From Trichocoleus desertorum ATA4-8-CV12 (GTDB lineage Bacteria > Cyanobacteriota > Cyanobacteriia > FACHB-46): a DNA stretch of 64,000 nucleotides. Location: contig JAHHIL010000001.1 in assembly GCA_019358975.1 (NCBI GenBank), forward strand, positions 248,001 through 312,000, given 5' to 3'. This document shows positions 8,689-16,342 of this stretch, one piece after another (position 1 is the stretch's first letter; every line of letters begins with the position of its first letter). The position numbers and the translations under genes were made by a program. Below the pieces are notes generated by a model, which was given only the letters and a program-made list of their open reading frames with translations, did no database searches and had not been told where the DNA came from.

Positions 8689-8827
8689 GAAATCGGGCTC
8701 CGAGGGCGTAATCCTAAATCAATTGAAGTAGATGAGGGGATGGGGAATAGCTCAGGTTTGGCGATCGCGCAAGGCACTTCTTGAAGTGAGCAAAAAATAA
8801 CCGACAGCTCTCCTAAAACCGAGTTGT

Positions 8828-8954
8828 ATATAGCAATCCTTTTTGATTCTTGAATGGGGTGCAGGGTAAAACCCTTGAATGGGGTGCAGGGTAAAACCCT
8901 TGCGTGGGGGCGAAGCCCCACCCCCTGTTCCCAATCCATTTAGGATTGCTATAT
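8828..8954. mobile_element. MITE-like element with 13-bp terminal inverted repeats
   Basis: A 127-bp unit begins with atatagcaatcct and ends with its exact complement aggattgctatat. It encloses direct repeats and a GTGGGG/CCCCAC hairpin and has no coding capacity. This is the architecture of a miniature inverted-repeat element. No target-site duplication is evident, and no second copy was noticed in the window, so mobility is inferred. Confidence 0.6.
8850..8899. repeat. Tandem 25-bp repeat inside the MITE-like element
   Basis: Two perfect 25-bp units start at 8850 and 8875 (ttgaatggggtgcagggtaa...). A degenerate third unit at 8900-8920 forms a GTGGGG/CCCCAC hairpin. Confidence 0.75.
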
Positions 8955-9431
8955 CTAGCTAGCCAACTAATAAATTTGAGATAAGGTGCAGCATCTAATC
9001 AGCATTTAATCAGAATTTAAGAACTTGCTAGAAAAACCGGATTAAATTCAGCAAAAAATAACTTTTTACAGTTTATGAATATCGCTCCAAAAAGAAGTAT
9101 CAGCAAAAGAATATAGATTTGCTTTGCCTATATTACCCCTTTGGGCAGATGACGGATAGATTAGGTTAATCAGTCTTGTCGGTCTATGACTTCATGATTC
9201 TAAAGGCGGGTAGGGTAACTTAAAATTACAGACTTAAAAGTGCTAATAAGTTATACAAATTACTTTAATTATTTCTTATCAATCTATCAGAATCTAATTG
9301 CCTTTGTGCAGCTCAAAAACTAGTCTTCTACCCATTGAATCACTATTCTTCTCAGTCGAGTCAGTCGAGAGAAGGATGAAGCCCTTGAAGCGTCTGAGTA
9401 ATCTCAAGGATAGTTCTGATCCTATGATTAC

Positions 9432-9450
9432 TTAAGAGGAGAGCTTAAAA
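9432..9450 (+). promoter_or_regulatory. Strong ribosome-binding site flanked by a short dyad
   Basis: TTAAG and CTTAA flank AGGAGAG, placing the Shine-Dalgarno in a seven-base loop just before the ATG at 9451. The SD fixes the start of the hemerythrin gene. The five-pair AU-rich stem is weak, so regulation is only a possibility. Confidence 0.5.
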
Positions 9451-10494
9451 ATGGTAACAACGCTTGATGATACAAAGCGGATGATGATTGGTACCAAGCT
9501 AGCTGATATTAAAGCTATTCAAGAGTTGCTCATCGCTAATGAGCAAAGATTCATCAGCGAAATCAACGACCAAGATATTCGCCATCGTTTCCAAGAAATG
9601 CTCAAGGATGACCAGAAGAACATGGGCGTTCTGGAAACCGTGATTGTGCAATACGGTATCAAAGCTGAGCCCAAGCAAACCATTCGTGGTTTTGTAGACA
9701 AGCTACAGCAGTTGATGGGTGGCTCTGAGCTGAGCATTTTTGAGAAAGTGTTCCAGCATGAACTACTGAAGCACCAACAAGTCATGAGCGGCTTAATTGT
9801 TCATAAAGCGGCTCAAAAAGTAGGAGCTGACGTTGAACTCGCAATCGGGCCTCTTAACACCATCAATTTTGAAAGTCGGGCTCACCAAGAACAACTCAAG
9901 GGTGTGCTAGAAGTGTTGGGTGTGCGTGAACTCACCGGACAAGAAGCCGATCAAGGTCTGTGGGCGCGAGTACAAGACGCAGTTGCAGCCCTCTCTGGTG
10001 TAGCGGGCAGCGTGATGACCCAATCCTCTGACAAATCCGACATGAATGTCCAGGATGTCATCCGTTTGGATCACAACAAGACCAACACCCTGTTTACCGA
10101 AATCTTGGGTTCTAACGATCCTCAAAAGATCCAAGAGTACTTCGGTCAGCTCTACAAAGACTTGAGCGTTCATGCTGAAGCAGAAGAGCGCGTGGTTTAT
10201 CCGGCTGTCCGTCCCTTCTACGGTCAAAATGACACCCAGGAACTGTACGACGAGCAAGCTGAGATGAAGCGCATGCTTGATCAAATCAAGGCGCTCAGCC
10301 CTGCTTCTTCTGAGTTCAAGGACAAAGTGCGTCAACTGATGGAAGCGGTGGGTGACCACATCCGTCAAGAAGAGAGCACCATGTTTGCGGCCATTCGCAA
10401 TAACCTCAGCAGTGATCAGTCTGAGCAATTGGCGACCCAATTTAAGTCTGCGAAGAGCCAATTGCAAGACCAAATGTCTGCTTCTATGAAGTAG
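9451..10494 (+). CDS. Two-domain hemerythrin-like protein with a substituted iron ligand
   Basis: This 347-residue all-helical protein has two parts. Residues 1-190 form a ferritin-like/DUF892-like bundle rich in His and Glu (HELLKHQQ at about 103-110). Residues 200-345 form a hemerythrin HHE domain that would bind a diiron centre. Visible ligands are His208, His241 with Glu245 (HAEAEE), and His303 with Glu307. The position occupied by His80 in the neighbouring paralog (ESEHDE) is Gln here (YDEQAE), so one histidine ligand is missing. The ATG is fixed by AGGAGAG seven bases upstream. Hemerythrin proteins sense or carry O2, NO or iron; which applies is unknown. A UUCG hairpin follows the gene. 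Confidence 0.85.
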   Translation: MVTTLDDTKRMMIGTKLADIKAIQELLIANEQRFISEINDQDIRHRFQEMLKDDQKNMGVLETVIVQYGIKAEPKQTIRGFVDKLQQLMGGSELSIFEKVFQHELLKHQQVMSGLIVHKAAQKVGADVELAIGPLNTINFESRAHQEQLKGVLEVLGVRELTGQEADQGLWARVQDAVAALSGVAGSVMTQSSDKSDMNVQDVIRLDHNKTNTLFTEILGSNDPQKIQEYFGQLYKDLSVHAEAEERVVYPAVRPFYGQNDTQELYDEQAEMKRMLDQIKALSPASSEFKDKVRQLMEAVGDHIRQEESTMFAAIRNNLSSDQSEQLATQFKSAKSQLQDQMSASMK

Positions 10495-10547
10495 TCATTG
10501 GTTGCATTTGAAATATCACCTGTATAGCAAACCTCAATAACCTCACG

Positions 10548-10576
10548 TTCCCACTACTTCGGTGGTGGGAATTTTC
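10548..10576 (+). terminator. UUCG-capped intrinsic terminator or attenuator between hemerythrin genes
   Basis: TTCCCACTAC-TTCG-GTGGTGGGAA forms a ten-pair stem (one U-G) closed by a stable UUCG tetraloop and followed by TTTTCTC. It lies 54 bp after the first hemerythrin stop and 37 bp before the next ATG, so it could set the ratio of the two proteins. Confidence 0.8.
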
Positions 10577-10612
10577 TCAATTTTGCAAGTCGCAACACTC
10601 AAGGAGTTGCAA

Positions 10613-11092
10613 ATGATGGCCAAGGGCAAGAACCAAGACATTTTGGAATTGATCGCAACGGATCACCGCGAAGTTGAGCAGCTCTTTTCTAAAATCGAGA
10701 GCGCAGCTAATTTAGGGCAGTTGTACCAGTTCTTTAACCAACTCTATAAAGAATTCAATCTACATTCTCGGGCTGAGGAACTCGTCTTCTATCCGGGTCT
10801 AAGAGAATATGAAGATACGGACGAAATGATTCAGGAAGCGGAATCGGAGCACGACGAGGCGGTTGCACTCTTAGAAGAAATTAAAGCCCTCAGTCCTGAC
10901 TTGCCTGAATTTAAGGCAAAAATTGCAGAATTGAAGGAAGCGGTTCTGCATCATGTGCAGGAAGAAGAGTCTGAACTCTTTGAGGCGGCGCGAGACTGCA
11001 TGGATGACCAGCAGCTCAAGCAACTCGGTCAAGAATTTCAGCAAGCTAAAACTAAATTAGAAGACGAGGTTGTGGAAGCGGCATCCCTCTAA
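10613..11092 (+). CDS. Hemerythrin HHE-domain protein
   Basis: This 159-residue single-domain hemerythrin-like protein keeps the full ligand set: His18 (ATDHRE), His51 with Glu55 (HSRAEE), His80 (ESEHDE) and His113/114 with Glu118 (LHHVQEEE). The start is the ATG at 10613, preceded by AAGGAG at 10601. An upstream in-frame GTG at 10562 lies inside the terminator hairpin and is rejected. It is clearly a paralog of the C-terminal domain of the preceding gene, sharing EIKALSP and an EEES motif near the end. The probable role is binding O2, NO or iron in the cytoplasm. It may be partly co-transcribed through the hairpin. Confidence 0.9.
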   Translation: MMAKGKNQDILELIATDHREVEQLFSKIESAANLGQLYQFFNQLYKEFNLHSRAEELVFYPGLREYEDTDEMIQEAESEHDEAVALLEEIKALSPDLPEFKAKIAELKEAVLHHVQEEESELFEAARDCMDDQQLKQLGQEFQQAKTKLEDEVVEAASL

Positions 11093-11187
11093 ATCTGCTG
11101 GCTCAAGGGGCGATCGCTTGGTTAATCATCCGAGCTAAAACTCCAGCAAAGATTTTGAGCGTTCAGTAATCTAGCTTGATATTGCTT

Positions 11188-11231
11188 GCCGTATGAAGCG
11201 TTAAACTCAACGCCTCGTGCGGTTTATTTTA
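11188..11231 (+). terminator. Hairpin downstream of the hemerythrin gene, probable terminator
   Basis: CCGTATGAAGCGTT and AACGCCTCGTGCGG pair at 13 of 14 positions around a six-base loop (aaactc). TTTATTTTAT follows. The outer GCCGTATG...CGTGCGGTTT pattern also resembles a hairpin found in group II introns, but no other intron part is present. Confidence 0.6.
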
Positions 11232-11313
11232 TGGAAAAAGGCGATCGCACTGCATACGATTAGAAATTCTGGCTTAAGCTGACAGATCGGCGGGTTGAGG
11301 GGAGCACAAAAGC

Positions 11314-11682
11314 ATGATGCGTTGCAAATCTGCCTGGGTCACGATCGCTGCTACTAATTTCGATCGCTTGCTGGAGTTCTATTGCCAACTCTTACAGCAA
11401 GACCCTCACCTGCACCTACCTAATAGCTACGCCGAGTTTCAGCTTCCTGGCTTAAGACTAGGAATTTTTCAGCCGAAAACTAGCCATCAGCCAGAGTTTC
11501 AATCTCAAGAGCATAGTGGTATGAGCTTATGTCTGGAAGTAGAAGATTTAGAAGCAGCAATTTCTCATCTAGAGGCGATCGCCGCTCCTCCACCCAGCAA
11601 AATGATCGTGGCTGCTCATGGTCGTGAAATCTATGCCTACGATCCGGAAGGCAATCGGTTGATTCTGCATCAAACTTTTTGA
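11314..11682 (+). CDS. VOC (glyoxalase/bleomycin-resistance) superfamily protein
   Basis: This 122-residue protein has two beta-alpha-beta-beta-beta modules. The first opens with AWVTIAATNFDRLLEFYCQLL and the second with LCLEVEDLEAAISHLEAI. It ends in AYDPEGNRLILHQTF, the typical VOC strand carrying a metal-site Glu-like position. Members bind a divalent metal and act on varied small molecules, so no substrate can be given. The start ATG (doubled, ATGATG) follows GGGGAG by ten bases. The gene stands alone between the hemerythrin terminator and the Crp/Fnr gene. Confidence 0.75.
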   Translation: MMRCKSAWVTIAATNFDRLLEFYCQLLQQDPHLHLPNSYAEFQLPGLRLGIFQPKTSHQPEFQSQEHSGMSLCLEVEDLEAAISHLEAIAAPPPSKMIVAAHGREIYAYDPEGNRLILHQTF

Positions 11683-11899
11683 TGGAATTGTATAGGCGAT
11701 CACAGAGGCTGCAATAGTACTTAAGGCCAGTTTTGCTGCGATCGCTAGTTATAGTAAGAGTAGGAAATGTCTGCTTCACCGAGGCCATTTAACTCTCAGT
11801 AGAGTTTGATGGCTTAACGGCCACTGTGAATTCAGATGGCTCAAAGTTTTCAGTTTGGCCGAGTTTAGCGTTCTGTCCCTTTCCTAGCTAAGAAGACAG

Positions 11900-12643
11900 A
11901 TGGATTCAACATCGACTCAACTCCTAAAAGGCCAGCAAATCAAAAATCGCTTGCTGGCTAAAGTATCCAATGAAGAGCTGGAACTTCTGCGTCCGCATCT
12001 AGAAGAGGTTGAGCTGACTCATGGTCAGCCTCTGATTATGCCCTATGAGCCGATTCCCTACATCTACTTTCCAACTACGGCACTCGCTTCTTTAGTGACG
12101 GTGTTGGAGGATGGGGCAAGTGTAGAGTCTGGTTCGGTCGGCTGTGAAGGCGTTGTGGGTTTGCCTGTCTTCTTGGATGCTGGCATAACTCCGATGCAGA
12201 ACATGGTCCAGATTCCCGGTCAAGGCATACGAGTTAGGTCAGACATTGCCAAAGCGGCCTTCGATCGCAGGGGAGGCTTCTACGACCTGATTCACCGTTA
12301 TACCCACACCGTCCTTGTTGTTGCTTCTCAATCAGCCGCTTGTAACCGCCATCACGCCATAAAAACGCGGCTCTGTCGCTGGCTACTAATGAGTAGTGAT
12401 GGAGTGGGTTCAGACGAGTTGGCTTTAACTCAGGAGTTTTTGGCAACGATGCTAGGAGTGAGGCGCTCCGGAGTGACGGAAGCAGCTCTACAACTACAGC
12501 AAGACCAGTTGATTACCTATAGTCGCGGCAAGATCCAGATTCTAGACCGCGATCGCCTAGAAGCATCAGCCTGCGAGTGCTACAAGGCAGTCAAAAAGGA
12601 ATTTAGTCGCCTATTGAGCCTGAAAAGTGATCACCTAAGTTAG
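11900..12643 (+). CDS. Crp/Fnr-family transcriptional regulator
   Basis: The 247-residue protein has an N-terminal cyclic-nucleotide-type beta barrel (about residues 15-150; EEVELTHGQPLIMPYEPIPY, ASVESGSVGCEGVVGLPVFL) and a C-terminal winged helix (about 165-235; LALTQEFLATMLGVRRSGVT as recognition region). The barrel lacks the usual Arg-containing cAMP phosphate cassette, so the ligand is unknown. There is no N-terminal Cys cluster for an iron-sulfur centre as in FNR. It precedes the polyamine-type cluster by 175 bp on the same strand and could regulate it; that is inference from position. Confidence 0.88.
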   Translation: MDSTSTQLLKGQQIKNRLLAKVSNEELELLRPHLEEVELTHGQPLIMPYEPIPYIYFPTTALASLVTVLEDGASVESGSVGCEGVVGLPVFLDAGITPMQNMVQIPGQGIRVRSDIAKAAFDRRGGFYDLIHRYTHTVLVVASQSAACNRHHAIKTRLCRWLLMSSDGVGSDELALTQEFLATMLGVRRSGVTEAALQLQQDQLITYSRGKIQILDRDRLEASACECYKAVKKEFSRLLSLKSDHLS

Positions 12644-12818
12644 CTGCTAATCGCATTCTCTCCCGCTTCACTAGAGAAATGCGGAAATGGGGCTACTGAA
12701 ATTGTATTGGCACTATTAGCAGGCAGCATTGCGGCTGGGAACTCTAGATTTTACTAGGGTGCTTTCGCGTGGAGTGCCTGAGTGGCCTTGGTGAATCACT
12801 GCAAGTTGAGGAAAGCTT

Positions 12819-13808
12819 ATGTCTGTACAAGTACAAACCCAGCGATTGGGCCGCTTTATGGACCCTTGGCCTTACTTGACCTTAGCTACAGCGGTGGTGA
12901 TGTTGCTGGGGTTAATGAATGCTGGTTTTGTCGGCAAGACGTTGCTCGCCACTAGCCTGAATGTAGACCCAGAAGAAGCGGCAGAACTCCAACCCATTCA
13001 GGTTGAAAAAACACCGATTGGAGCTTTGCGAATCGAGACCCAAGCGACGATTCCAGACAACCATTGGGTTACTTACGAAATCCAACTGCGCGATCGCCAA
13101 GGTAACTTACTGGCGAGCGGTATTAAGCAAGCCTGGAATGAGTCCGGCACCTGGAGTGAGGAGGGTGAATCAGGCACTTGGCAAGAATCGGATTTAGCAG
13201 GTGGTTTGGATGTGCGCCCTAACCAATCCGAACCCATGACGATCGCTATTCAAGTCTTGGACTATACCAGCACCTCTGGGCAAGAAATTGATCAGCCCGT
13301 GAACTTTAGCATCACGGTGCAGAATGGGGTGGTGGATGGCCGCTATCTCTGGGCTGGATTCCTTGGCACCGCTAGTTTAGCCCTGTTGTCGTTATTTGCT
13401 GTTCCGATCACAGGCGCTCAGGTCATCGACAAGACCATTCCGGATAGCGATGTGGGCGATCGGGCGGTGATGGGTGGGAGCGATCGCTTAGTGCGGGTCA
13501 CAGTGGACATTACCTCTGATGAAACTTCTCCAAAAGCATTGCAAGTCGAGTTGTTTGTCAAAGACCAGAGTGGTGAGCAGATCTATACCAATTCGTTTCC
13601 AGTCAAGCTCAGCTTGTCCAAAGAAAACGGCAAAGTAGATGAAGGTACTGGCACCCTCACCGTGTTTTTTGTTTTAGAGCCGCGCAGTTCCTATGGCTTT
13701 TACGCTGAAGTGGTTCCCGACGGCCCCATCGATAAAACCACATTAGTGGTAAGGGATGGAGCCAAAACCTTGGGCTGGCCTAAAGTGATTCACCTGAAGA
13801 CGACTTGA
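12819..13808 (+). CDS. Two-TM beta-rich membrane protein, first gene of the polyamine-type cluster
   Basis: This 329-residue protein is not assigned to a family. A transmembrane helix lies at about residues 18-44 (PYLTLATAVVMLLGLMNAGF) and another at about 178-200 (YLWAGFLGTASLALLSLFAV). The roughly 130 residues between them are beta-rich (ALRIETQATIPDNHWVTYEI, DRQGNLLASGIKQAW) and would sit on one face of the membrane, probably outside. The last 110 residues form another beta-rich region (RLVRVTVDITSDE). The gene is followed 44 bp later by a small membrane peptide gene and then by the spermidine-synthase-like, DUF4178 and AdoMetDC-like genes, all co-directional. A structural or sensing role for that cluster is inferred. 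Confidence 0.7.
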   Translation: MSVQVQTQRLGRFMDPWPYLTLATAVVMLLGLMNAGFVGKTLLATSLNVDPEEAAELQPIQVEKTPIGALRIETQATIPDNHWVTYEIQLRDRQGNLLASGIKQAWNESGTWSEEGESGTWQESDLAGGLDVRPNQSEPMTIAIQVLDYTSTSGQEIDQPVNFSITVQNGVVDGRYLWAGFLGTASLALLSLFAVPITGAQVIDKTIPDSDVGDRAVMGGSDRLVRVTVDITSDETSPKALQVELFVKDQSGEQIYTNSFPVKLSLSKENGKVDEGTGTLTVFFVLEPRSSYGFYAEVVPDGPIDKTTLVVRDGAKTLGWPKVIHLKTT

Positions 13809-13852
13809 CGTAGTTCCGGTAGATATTTTTTGCAAGTTAGAGATTGTATATT

Positions 13853-14080
13853 ATGACTCCTGCATTTGCGATCGCGGCTGTCCTGGTTACAGGTATTACG
13901 CTCACCGCTGGGTACACCCAAAGTTCCTCGCTGCACCTCCGGGAAGAACGGCAACCGATGTATTGGCCCCGATACGGCACCAGCTTATCGGGTCGCTACC
14001 ATAACCGCACTTGGATTCCTGGCCCCGAACGCACTAGCTATGGTGAGTTTCGTGGGGGTGGACCCGGAGCAGGCAAATAA
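13853..14080 (+). CDS. Small membrane or exported peptide ending in GGGPGAGK
   Basis: This 75-residue protein begins with a single hydrophobic helix (MTPAFAIAAVLVTGITLTAG) that may be a signal sequence or anchor. A Tyr/Arg/Trp/Pro-rich tail follows (YWPRYGTSLSGRYHNRTW), ending in FRGGGPGAGK. The ATG at 13853 is preferred over an upstream TTG. The stop codon is one base before the ATG of the spermidine-synthase-like gene, so the two are very likely translated in tandem. Its aromatic/basic tail with a Gly-rich lysine end could be a membrane-surface ligand or a modification target. The family is not recognised. Confidence 0.65.
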   Translation: MTPAFAIAAVLVTGITLTAGYTQSSSLHLREERQPMYWPRYGTSLSGRYHNRTWIPGPERTSYGEFRGGGPGAGK

Positions 14081-14081
14081 A

Positions 14082-15698
14082 ATGGCATCTCTAGGGCAAG
14101 CGACCATGCAGGCTGGGGAGCCAGAACTCAGTCTAAGTCGGCGGCAGCGGCATTTGTTGTTAGCGGCGACGGCGATTTCTTCCAGTTGCGGATTAGCGAT
14201 TGAACTGCTGCTGGGCACTTTGGCGAGCTACTTAGTCGGCAATCAAGCGCTCGCTTATGGGGTGGCAGTGGGTGGCTTTTTAGCCGCAATGGGAGTTGGG
14301 TCTTATTTGAGCCGATTCATTGCAGTTCCTGAATCAGGCAAGGAGCTAGTCGGTGTTGAGTCAGAGAGCGATCGCCTGCGACAGGAGCAGCAGCAACTCC
14401 TAAATGCTTTTGCTCAGATTGAACTCGCGATCGCTCCGCTGAGTGCGCTGTTGCCATTAGGACTATTCATTTTATTTGTGGTCAATGGGCCTGTCTGGAT
14501 TGGTTTGTTTCTAGTGACGTTGCTGTTGGGCACCCTGGCAGGCTTGGAAGTACCGCTGCTGACTCGGGTGCTGGAGCAAGAGGCAGGAGTACGAGATGCT
14601 CTCTCTGGGGTTTTAGCGCTGGATTACTTGGGCGCACTGGTAGGCTCGTTGGCGCTGCCTGTGGTTTTGTTACCTACAGTAGGGATGTTTCCTGCGGCGG
14701 CGTTGATTGGGGCGTTACCTGCTCTCATGGTGTTTGCCCTCGGTCGAACTTTTCCCCAACTACGACGTTGGCGACGCTGGGGGCTAGTGGTTTGTTTTGG
14801 CCTCTTTGCCTTGGCTCCGCTGACGGTACCATTGGGCGATCGCTTGGAAAACACGCTCTACAATGCTCCGGTGATTAGCCGCATCCAGTCACCCTATCAG
14901 CGGATTGTGCTGACTCGCCAAGCGGGAGATGTGCGCCTGTTTCTGGATGGAGATTTGCAGTTCTCCACTCTAGATGAGTACCGCTACCACGAAGCCCTGG
15001 TACATCCCGCCATGAGTGCCAGTCGCGATCGCCGTCGGGTATTACTCATGGGCGCAGGCGATGGTTTGGCGTTGCGGGAAGTGCTGAAATGGCCAGAGGT
15101 AGAGCGGGTGTTGTTAATTGACCTAGATGCAGCAGTGATTAATTTGGCGCGACGACATCCTTTTCTCGTGCAAGCCAATGCTCACGCTTTGGATGATCCG
15201 CGTGTAGAGGTCAGACAGGCGGACGCTTTCTTAACTGTACCGACGCTGCCCGAAACCTTTGATGTGATTATTGCAGACTTTCCAGACCCCGACCGAGACA
15301 CACTCGCCAAACTCTATGCTCAAGGCTTTTATCAACGTCTGTTACCACGCTTAGCGCCTGCTGGAGTATTGGTGACGCAGGCATCGAGTCCATTTTTTGC
15401 CCCGCGAGCTTTTGCTTGTGTTGCCGCGACGCTGGAGTCGGTTGGTTTATCGGTGCATCCTTACGTCACGGATGTACCGAGTTTTGGGCCTTGGGGCTTT
15501 GTTTTGGCAATGCGTGCCCCCTTGCAAGCTGCAACTCTAAGGTTACCTGTTGCCACCAAGTTTTTGACGGAGCCACTGTTGCAACAACTATTCCAACTGC
15601 CTAAAGATGTGCAACTTGGCAATGTAGAAATCAATCGCTTAGCGAACCCAGTGCTGGTGAAGTATCAAGCTGATCCACGTTGGGCCGCTTATCACTAA
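14082..15698 (+). CDS. Membrane-embedded spermidine synthase-like aminopropyltransferase
   Basis: The 538-residue protein has an N-terminal set of about six to seven hydrophobic helices (residues 20-250) and a C-terminal Rossmann domain of the spermidine/spermine synthase type. Recognisable sites are DGDLQFSTLDEYRYHEALVH, the SAM-binding GAGDG at residues 324-328, IDLDAAV for the ribose contact, and ADFPDPD at 398-404 in place of the soluble enzyme's SDxxDP, so the catalytic Asp is kept. Known soluble enzymes transfer aminopropyl from decarboxylated AdoMet to putrescine or spermidine. The start at 14082 is preferred because the upstream extension overlaps the small peptide gene in another frame. 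Substrate unknown; product may be made at the membrane. Confidence 0.85.
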   Translation: MASLGQATMQAGEPELSLSRRQRHLLLAATAISSSCGLAIELLLGTLASYLVGNQALAYGVAVGGFLAAMGVGSYLSRFIAVPESGKELVGVESESDRLRQEQQQLLNAFAQIELAIAPLSALLPLGLFILFVVNGPVWIGLFLVTLLLGTLAGLEVPLLTRVLEQEAGVRDALSGVLALDYLGALVGSLALPVVLLPTVGMFPAAALIGALPALMVFALGRTFPQLRRWRRWGLVVCFGLFALAPLTVPLGDRLENTLYNAPVISRIQSPYQRIVLTRQAGDVRLFLDGDLQFSTLDEYRYHEALVHPAMSASRDRRRVLLMGAGDGLALREVLKWPEVERVLLIDLDAAVINLARRHPFLVQANAHALDDPRVEVRQADAFLTVPTLPETFDVIIADFPDPDRDTLAKLYAQGFYQRLLPRLAPAGVLVTQASSPFFAPRAFACVAATLESVGLSVHPYVTDVPSFGPWGFVLAMRAPLQAATLRLPVATKFLTEPLLQQLFQLPKDVQLGNVEINRLANPVLVKYQADPRWAAYH

Positions 15699-15714
15699 GG
15701 AAGAGAGGTGGGGG

Positions 15715-16308
15715 ATGATCACATTAGTTTGGCTTGGCGTTATCGCAGTGGTGGTAGTTGGTGTCGTTTTGGTCGTGCGCCAGTCGCAGGGGCGTTTACC
15801 CAACCAGGGCGATCGCGCTCAACTCCCCTCCCTGGCTCGTACCATCTTCACCTTAGAGGTGGGAGATATTGTGCAATACATGAGCACAGATTGGGTCGTA
15901 GAGGGCAAGCTTACCTACGACAGCAACGGCTACACCTGGTTAGAGTACTTGTTGCAAGATGGCGATCGCCTCCGCTGGCTTTCCGTGGAAGAAGATGATC
16001 AGGTAGAAGTGAATTTCTTGGAGCCAACGCAAGGGTTAGATATTCCTAGCACTCCTCCCACTCATCTGACGTTTGGCGGTGTCGCTTATCGGCAAGTGGA
16101 AGCGGGCACAGCCCGGATGACTCGGGTGGGCACTACCCTGAACCGCCAAGCTGAACAATGCCGTTACTTTGACTACGCTGCCTCTGATCACCAAGTGCTC
16201 TCAGTTGAAGATTGGGAAGGAGAGCTGGAAATCACGGTGGGCAATCGGATTCACCCTACGGCTCTCACTCTGCTACCTGGAGATGGCCGCCGAGTTTATG
16301 GTGTCTAG
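15715..16308 (+). CDS. DUF4178 domain protein
   Basis: This 197-residue protein has one N-terminal transmembrane helix (residues 3-22) followed by a DUF4178 domain. That domain is beta-rich with TLEVGDIVQYMSTDWVVEG, GYTWLEYLLQDGDRLRWLSV and a closing VEDWEGELEITVGNRI. DUF4178 has no proven biochemical role, but it recurs beside AdoMetDC-like and spermidine-synthase-like genes in many bacteria, as here. It begins 16 bp after the synthase-like gene and is followed 34 bp later by the AdoMetDC-like gene, so it is most likely in one operon. It probably faces the cytoplasm. Confidence 0.85.
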   Translation: MITLVWLGVIAVVVVGVVLVVRQSQGRLPNQGDRAQLPSLARTIFTLEVGDIVQYMSTDWVVEGKLTYDSNGYTWLEYLLQDGDRLRWLSVEEDDQVEVNFLEPTQGLDIPSTPPTHLTFGGVAYRQVEAGTARMTRVGTTLNRQAEQCRYFDYAASDHQVLSVEDWEGELEITVGNRIHPTALTLLPGDGRRVYGV

Positions 16309-16342
16309 TCTCTTTTAGGTTTCTCTGATTTTTCCGATTTTT

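Larger units (their letters stand above)
8689..9450. other. Intergenic region (762 bp) with a MITE-like element and the hemerythrin leader
   Basis: No convincing gene is present. The left part holds the inverted-repeat element at 8828-8954 with internal 25-bp repeats. The rest (8960-9430) is AT-rich and should contain the divergent promoters for crtO and the first hemerythrin gene; I cannot assign boxes with confidence. A short direct repeat (cagtcgag twice) lies near 9360. The right end has a strong ribosome-binding site. Confidence 0.6.

Noticed and set aside
8481-8939. A 152-codon minus-strand frame across the crtO start and the MITE-like element
   Set aside because: It reads through the repeat element and crtO in another frame; the crtO frame is certain.
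10562-10612. GTG start for the second hemerythrin gene
   Set aside because: It lies inside the terminator stem, and AAGGAG precedes the ATG at 10613.
11188-11231. A group II intron
   Set aside because: Only one hairpin resembles such an element; there is no maturase or domain V, and the T-rich tail fits a terminator.
13866-15698. A longer frame for the spermidine-synthase-like gene beginning 72 codons upstream
   Set aside because: The extra residues are not membrane-like and overlap the 75-residue peptide gene in another frame; the ATG at 14082 follows that gene's stop directly.
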